A DNA stretch of 64,000 nucleotides from assembly GCF_016808095.1 (NCBI RefSeq), contig NC_068971.1:8506501-8570500 (forward strand), written 5' to 3'. Position numbers and translations under genes: made by a program. Below the pieces are notes generated by a model that did no database searches, was not told where the DNA came from, and saw nothing but the letters and a program-made list of their open reading frames with translations. Source of the stretch: Vigna angularis. Its lineage: Eukaryota; Streptophyta; Magnoliopsida; Fabales; Fabaceae. Positions 62,179-64,000 of the stretch are shown here, in pieces. Every line of letters starts with the position of its first letter. Within the stretch, counting starts at the first letter, position 1.

Positions 62179-64000
62179 TCACAAAGGTTGGGTTACCATC
62201 ACTTGTTTGTTTGTCAGTGGCTTAAGTCCCATTCCCCTTGATGTTTCTAAGATCATATTTCTTCCCAAGGGTTTTGTCAGAGGATCTGCTAGATTCCTTT
62301 CTGACTTCACATAGTCAATGGAAATAGTTCCACTCTTTAGCAGCTGCTTCACCAAATTGTGTCTCAATTGAATATGTCTATTCTTTCCATTGTAATTCTT
62401 GTTTTTAGTTATAGCTATTGCCGATTGGCAATCACAGTGTATTGACACCGATGGGGTTGGTTTCATTCCTAGTGGAATGTTTGCTAAGAAGTTTTTCAAC
62501 CACTCAGCCTCACTACCAGCCATCTCAAGAGCGACAAACTCAGATTCCATTGTTGATTTTGCAATAATAGTTTGTCTGGCTGATCTCCATGTAATCGCAC
62601 CACCCCCAAGTGTGAATACATAACCACTAGTGGATTTTGTCTCATCTGAATCAGAGATCCAATTAGCATCACTATACCCTTCTAGTACAGCGGGAAATCC
62701 ACTATATTCAATGGCATAATCCATTGAACCTCTTAAGTATCTCATAAGCCTAGAAAGTGCATCCCAATGTTCTTGATTTGGACATTGAGTGTACCTACTG
62801 CATAAGCAATATCAGGTCTAGAAAAGCTCATCAAGTGTAGTAAGCTCCCAATTATCTGGGCATACTGAGGCTGAGATAATGATTCTCCTCTATTTTTCAT
62901 TAATTTAGAGTTAGCATCATAAGGGGTACTCACTGGTTTTAAGTCATAAAATCTGAACTTCTTAAGTAGTTTCTCAATGTATTGTTCTTGGGATAGTAGT
63001 ATACTATCTCCCTTCCTTATGATTTTAACACCTAAAATTACATTGGCTTCACCCATGTCTTTCATTTCAAAGTTCGATCCTAGAAATAATTTAGTTCTAG
63101 TAACAATCTCATTGCATGTACCAAAAATTAACATGTCATCCACATACAAACATATAATGACGCAATCACCATTTTCAAATTTAGAGTACACACATTTATC
63201 AGCATCATTAGGTGAAAAACCATCACATAGCAATACATTATCTAGTTTTTCATGCCACTGTTTTGGTGCTTGTTTCAATCCATACAAAGATTTTAAAAGT
63301 TTACATACCTTATTCTCTTGACCAGGTACAACACACCCTTCAGGTTGAGTCATATAAATTTCCTCCTCTAAATCACCATTCAAAAAGGCAGTTTTGACAT
63401 CCATTTGGTGTATCACTAGCTTATGGATGGCTGCTAAGGCTAACAAAACTCGAATAGAGGAAATCCTAGTCACAGGGGCAAAAGTATCAAAGTAATCTAT
63501 GTTGGGTTTTTGAGTAAAACCTTTTGCTACTAATCTTGCCTTATACTTCTCTATAGATCCATCAAGATGATACTTTTTCTTAAAGATCCACTTACAACCA
63601 ATGGGTTTTGCTCCTTTAGGCAAATCTACTAAAGTCCAAGTATTGTTTTTCTGAATTGATTCAATTTCAGTCTTAATGGCCTTATCCCACTGTTTTGCAT
63701 CAGGAGCACTAATGGCTTCTACAAAGTTACATGGATCATTGTTAACAAGATAAGTATAAAAGTCATCTCCAAAGGAAGTTTCCTTTCTCTGCCTTTGGCT
63801 TCTTCTCAAATCCTTATTTAAGGTATTACTATTATCATTATCATCAACAGGTTGAGACATCTCACTAACCTTTAAGGGAAATACATGTTCAAAAAATTCA
63901 GCATTTTTCGTCTCCATTATAGAATTTATTTCAAGTATATCACTTTTAAGAACTAGAAACCTATAGGCAGCACTATGTTCAGCATAACCTAAGAACATGC
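62179..64000 (-). pseudogene. Copia pol (integrase tail, RT, RNase H) with one frameshift
   Basis: The first frame (64000 to ~62800) begins inside the integrase C-terminal region (FLGYAEHSAAYRFLVL) and holds the RT ([65 protein letters not shown]). The frame is lost near 62800, where the VGRLSRY segment expected in this family has been deleted. The other frame continues with RNase H (62745 to 62182: [44 protein letters not shown]). RT active-site aspartates are intact. The 5' end is beyond the window. Confidence 0.88.

Larger units (their letters stand above)
61055..64000 (-). mobile_element. Antisense Ty1/copia retrotransposon, 3' part
   Basis: On the minus strand the order is pol (64000 to 62179), a non-coding stretch, a purine tract (GTGGGGG, complement at 61801-61807) and a 3' LTR (61800 to 61055). 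It is inserted into the MULE transposase gene. The 5' half lies outside the window. Confidence 0.85.

Noticed and set aside
1..64000. tRNA or rRNA genes
   Set aside because: None recognised; the tRNA-like matches at 1944, 26452 and 59253 are retroelement primer-binding sites.

Overview
The window is nuclear DNA of a flowering plant, most likely a papilionoid legume (Phaseolus, Vigna or Glycine type). The evidence is AT-rich intergenic DNA, GT-AG introns, nested plant LTR retrotransposons of the Ogre/Tat and SIRE types, and legume-style Mutator ends. The species is an inference. There is one intact housekeeping gene. Everything else is a cluster of rapidly decaying resistance-gene relatives and the transposons that invaded it.

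Layout. 1-11168: a very young, apparently non-autonomous Ogre/Tat-like LTR element whose first ~212 bases lie left of the window; its interior is packed with tandem repeats and lacks gag-pol. 11582-14148: two broken copies of an RPP13-like/ZAR1-like gene. 14231-15742: a Mutator-like element carrying a piece of a TBC-domain Rab-GAP gene. 15976-17100: a dead copia fragment. 18619-20334: intact gene C (571 aa). 21529-23500: a deleted copia element. 23867-24315: a 449-bp foldback MITE with a 9-bp target duplication. 25356-34186: an almost complete SIRE-type copia element with a third ORF, sitting in the upstream DNA of another member of the gene family. 34258-35800: a gypsy LTR remnant. 36451-37635: broken copy D. 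38650-40480: gypsy and hAT debris. 41215-41400: a distant family fragment. 46512-51638: a nine-exon DEAD-box RNA helicase (DDX6/DHH1 group, RH6/RH8/RH12-like). 54068-55729: intact gene E (553 aa). 57057-59650: a CACTA end and an antisense LTR with a second retroelement nested in it. 59847-64000: a three-layer nest, with an LRR fragment split by a MULE that is itself split by an antisense copia element.

The most interesting biology is the gene family. Genes C and E encode a coiled coil, then an NLR winged-helix domain, then ZAR1-like leucine-rich repeats. The whole nucleotide-binding half of NB-ARC (P-loop, kinase-2, GLPL) is absent, although an MHD-like site survives in E. Two intact and five decaying copies share an intron in the 5' UTR and duplicated flanks, so each stage of the family's birth and death is visible in 50 kb. 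A second notable system is the SIRE element: a four-box palindrome module from its own LTR is repeated just upstream of the accessory third ORF, which looks like a captured internal promoter.
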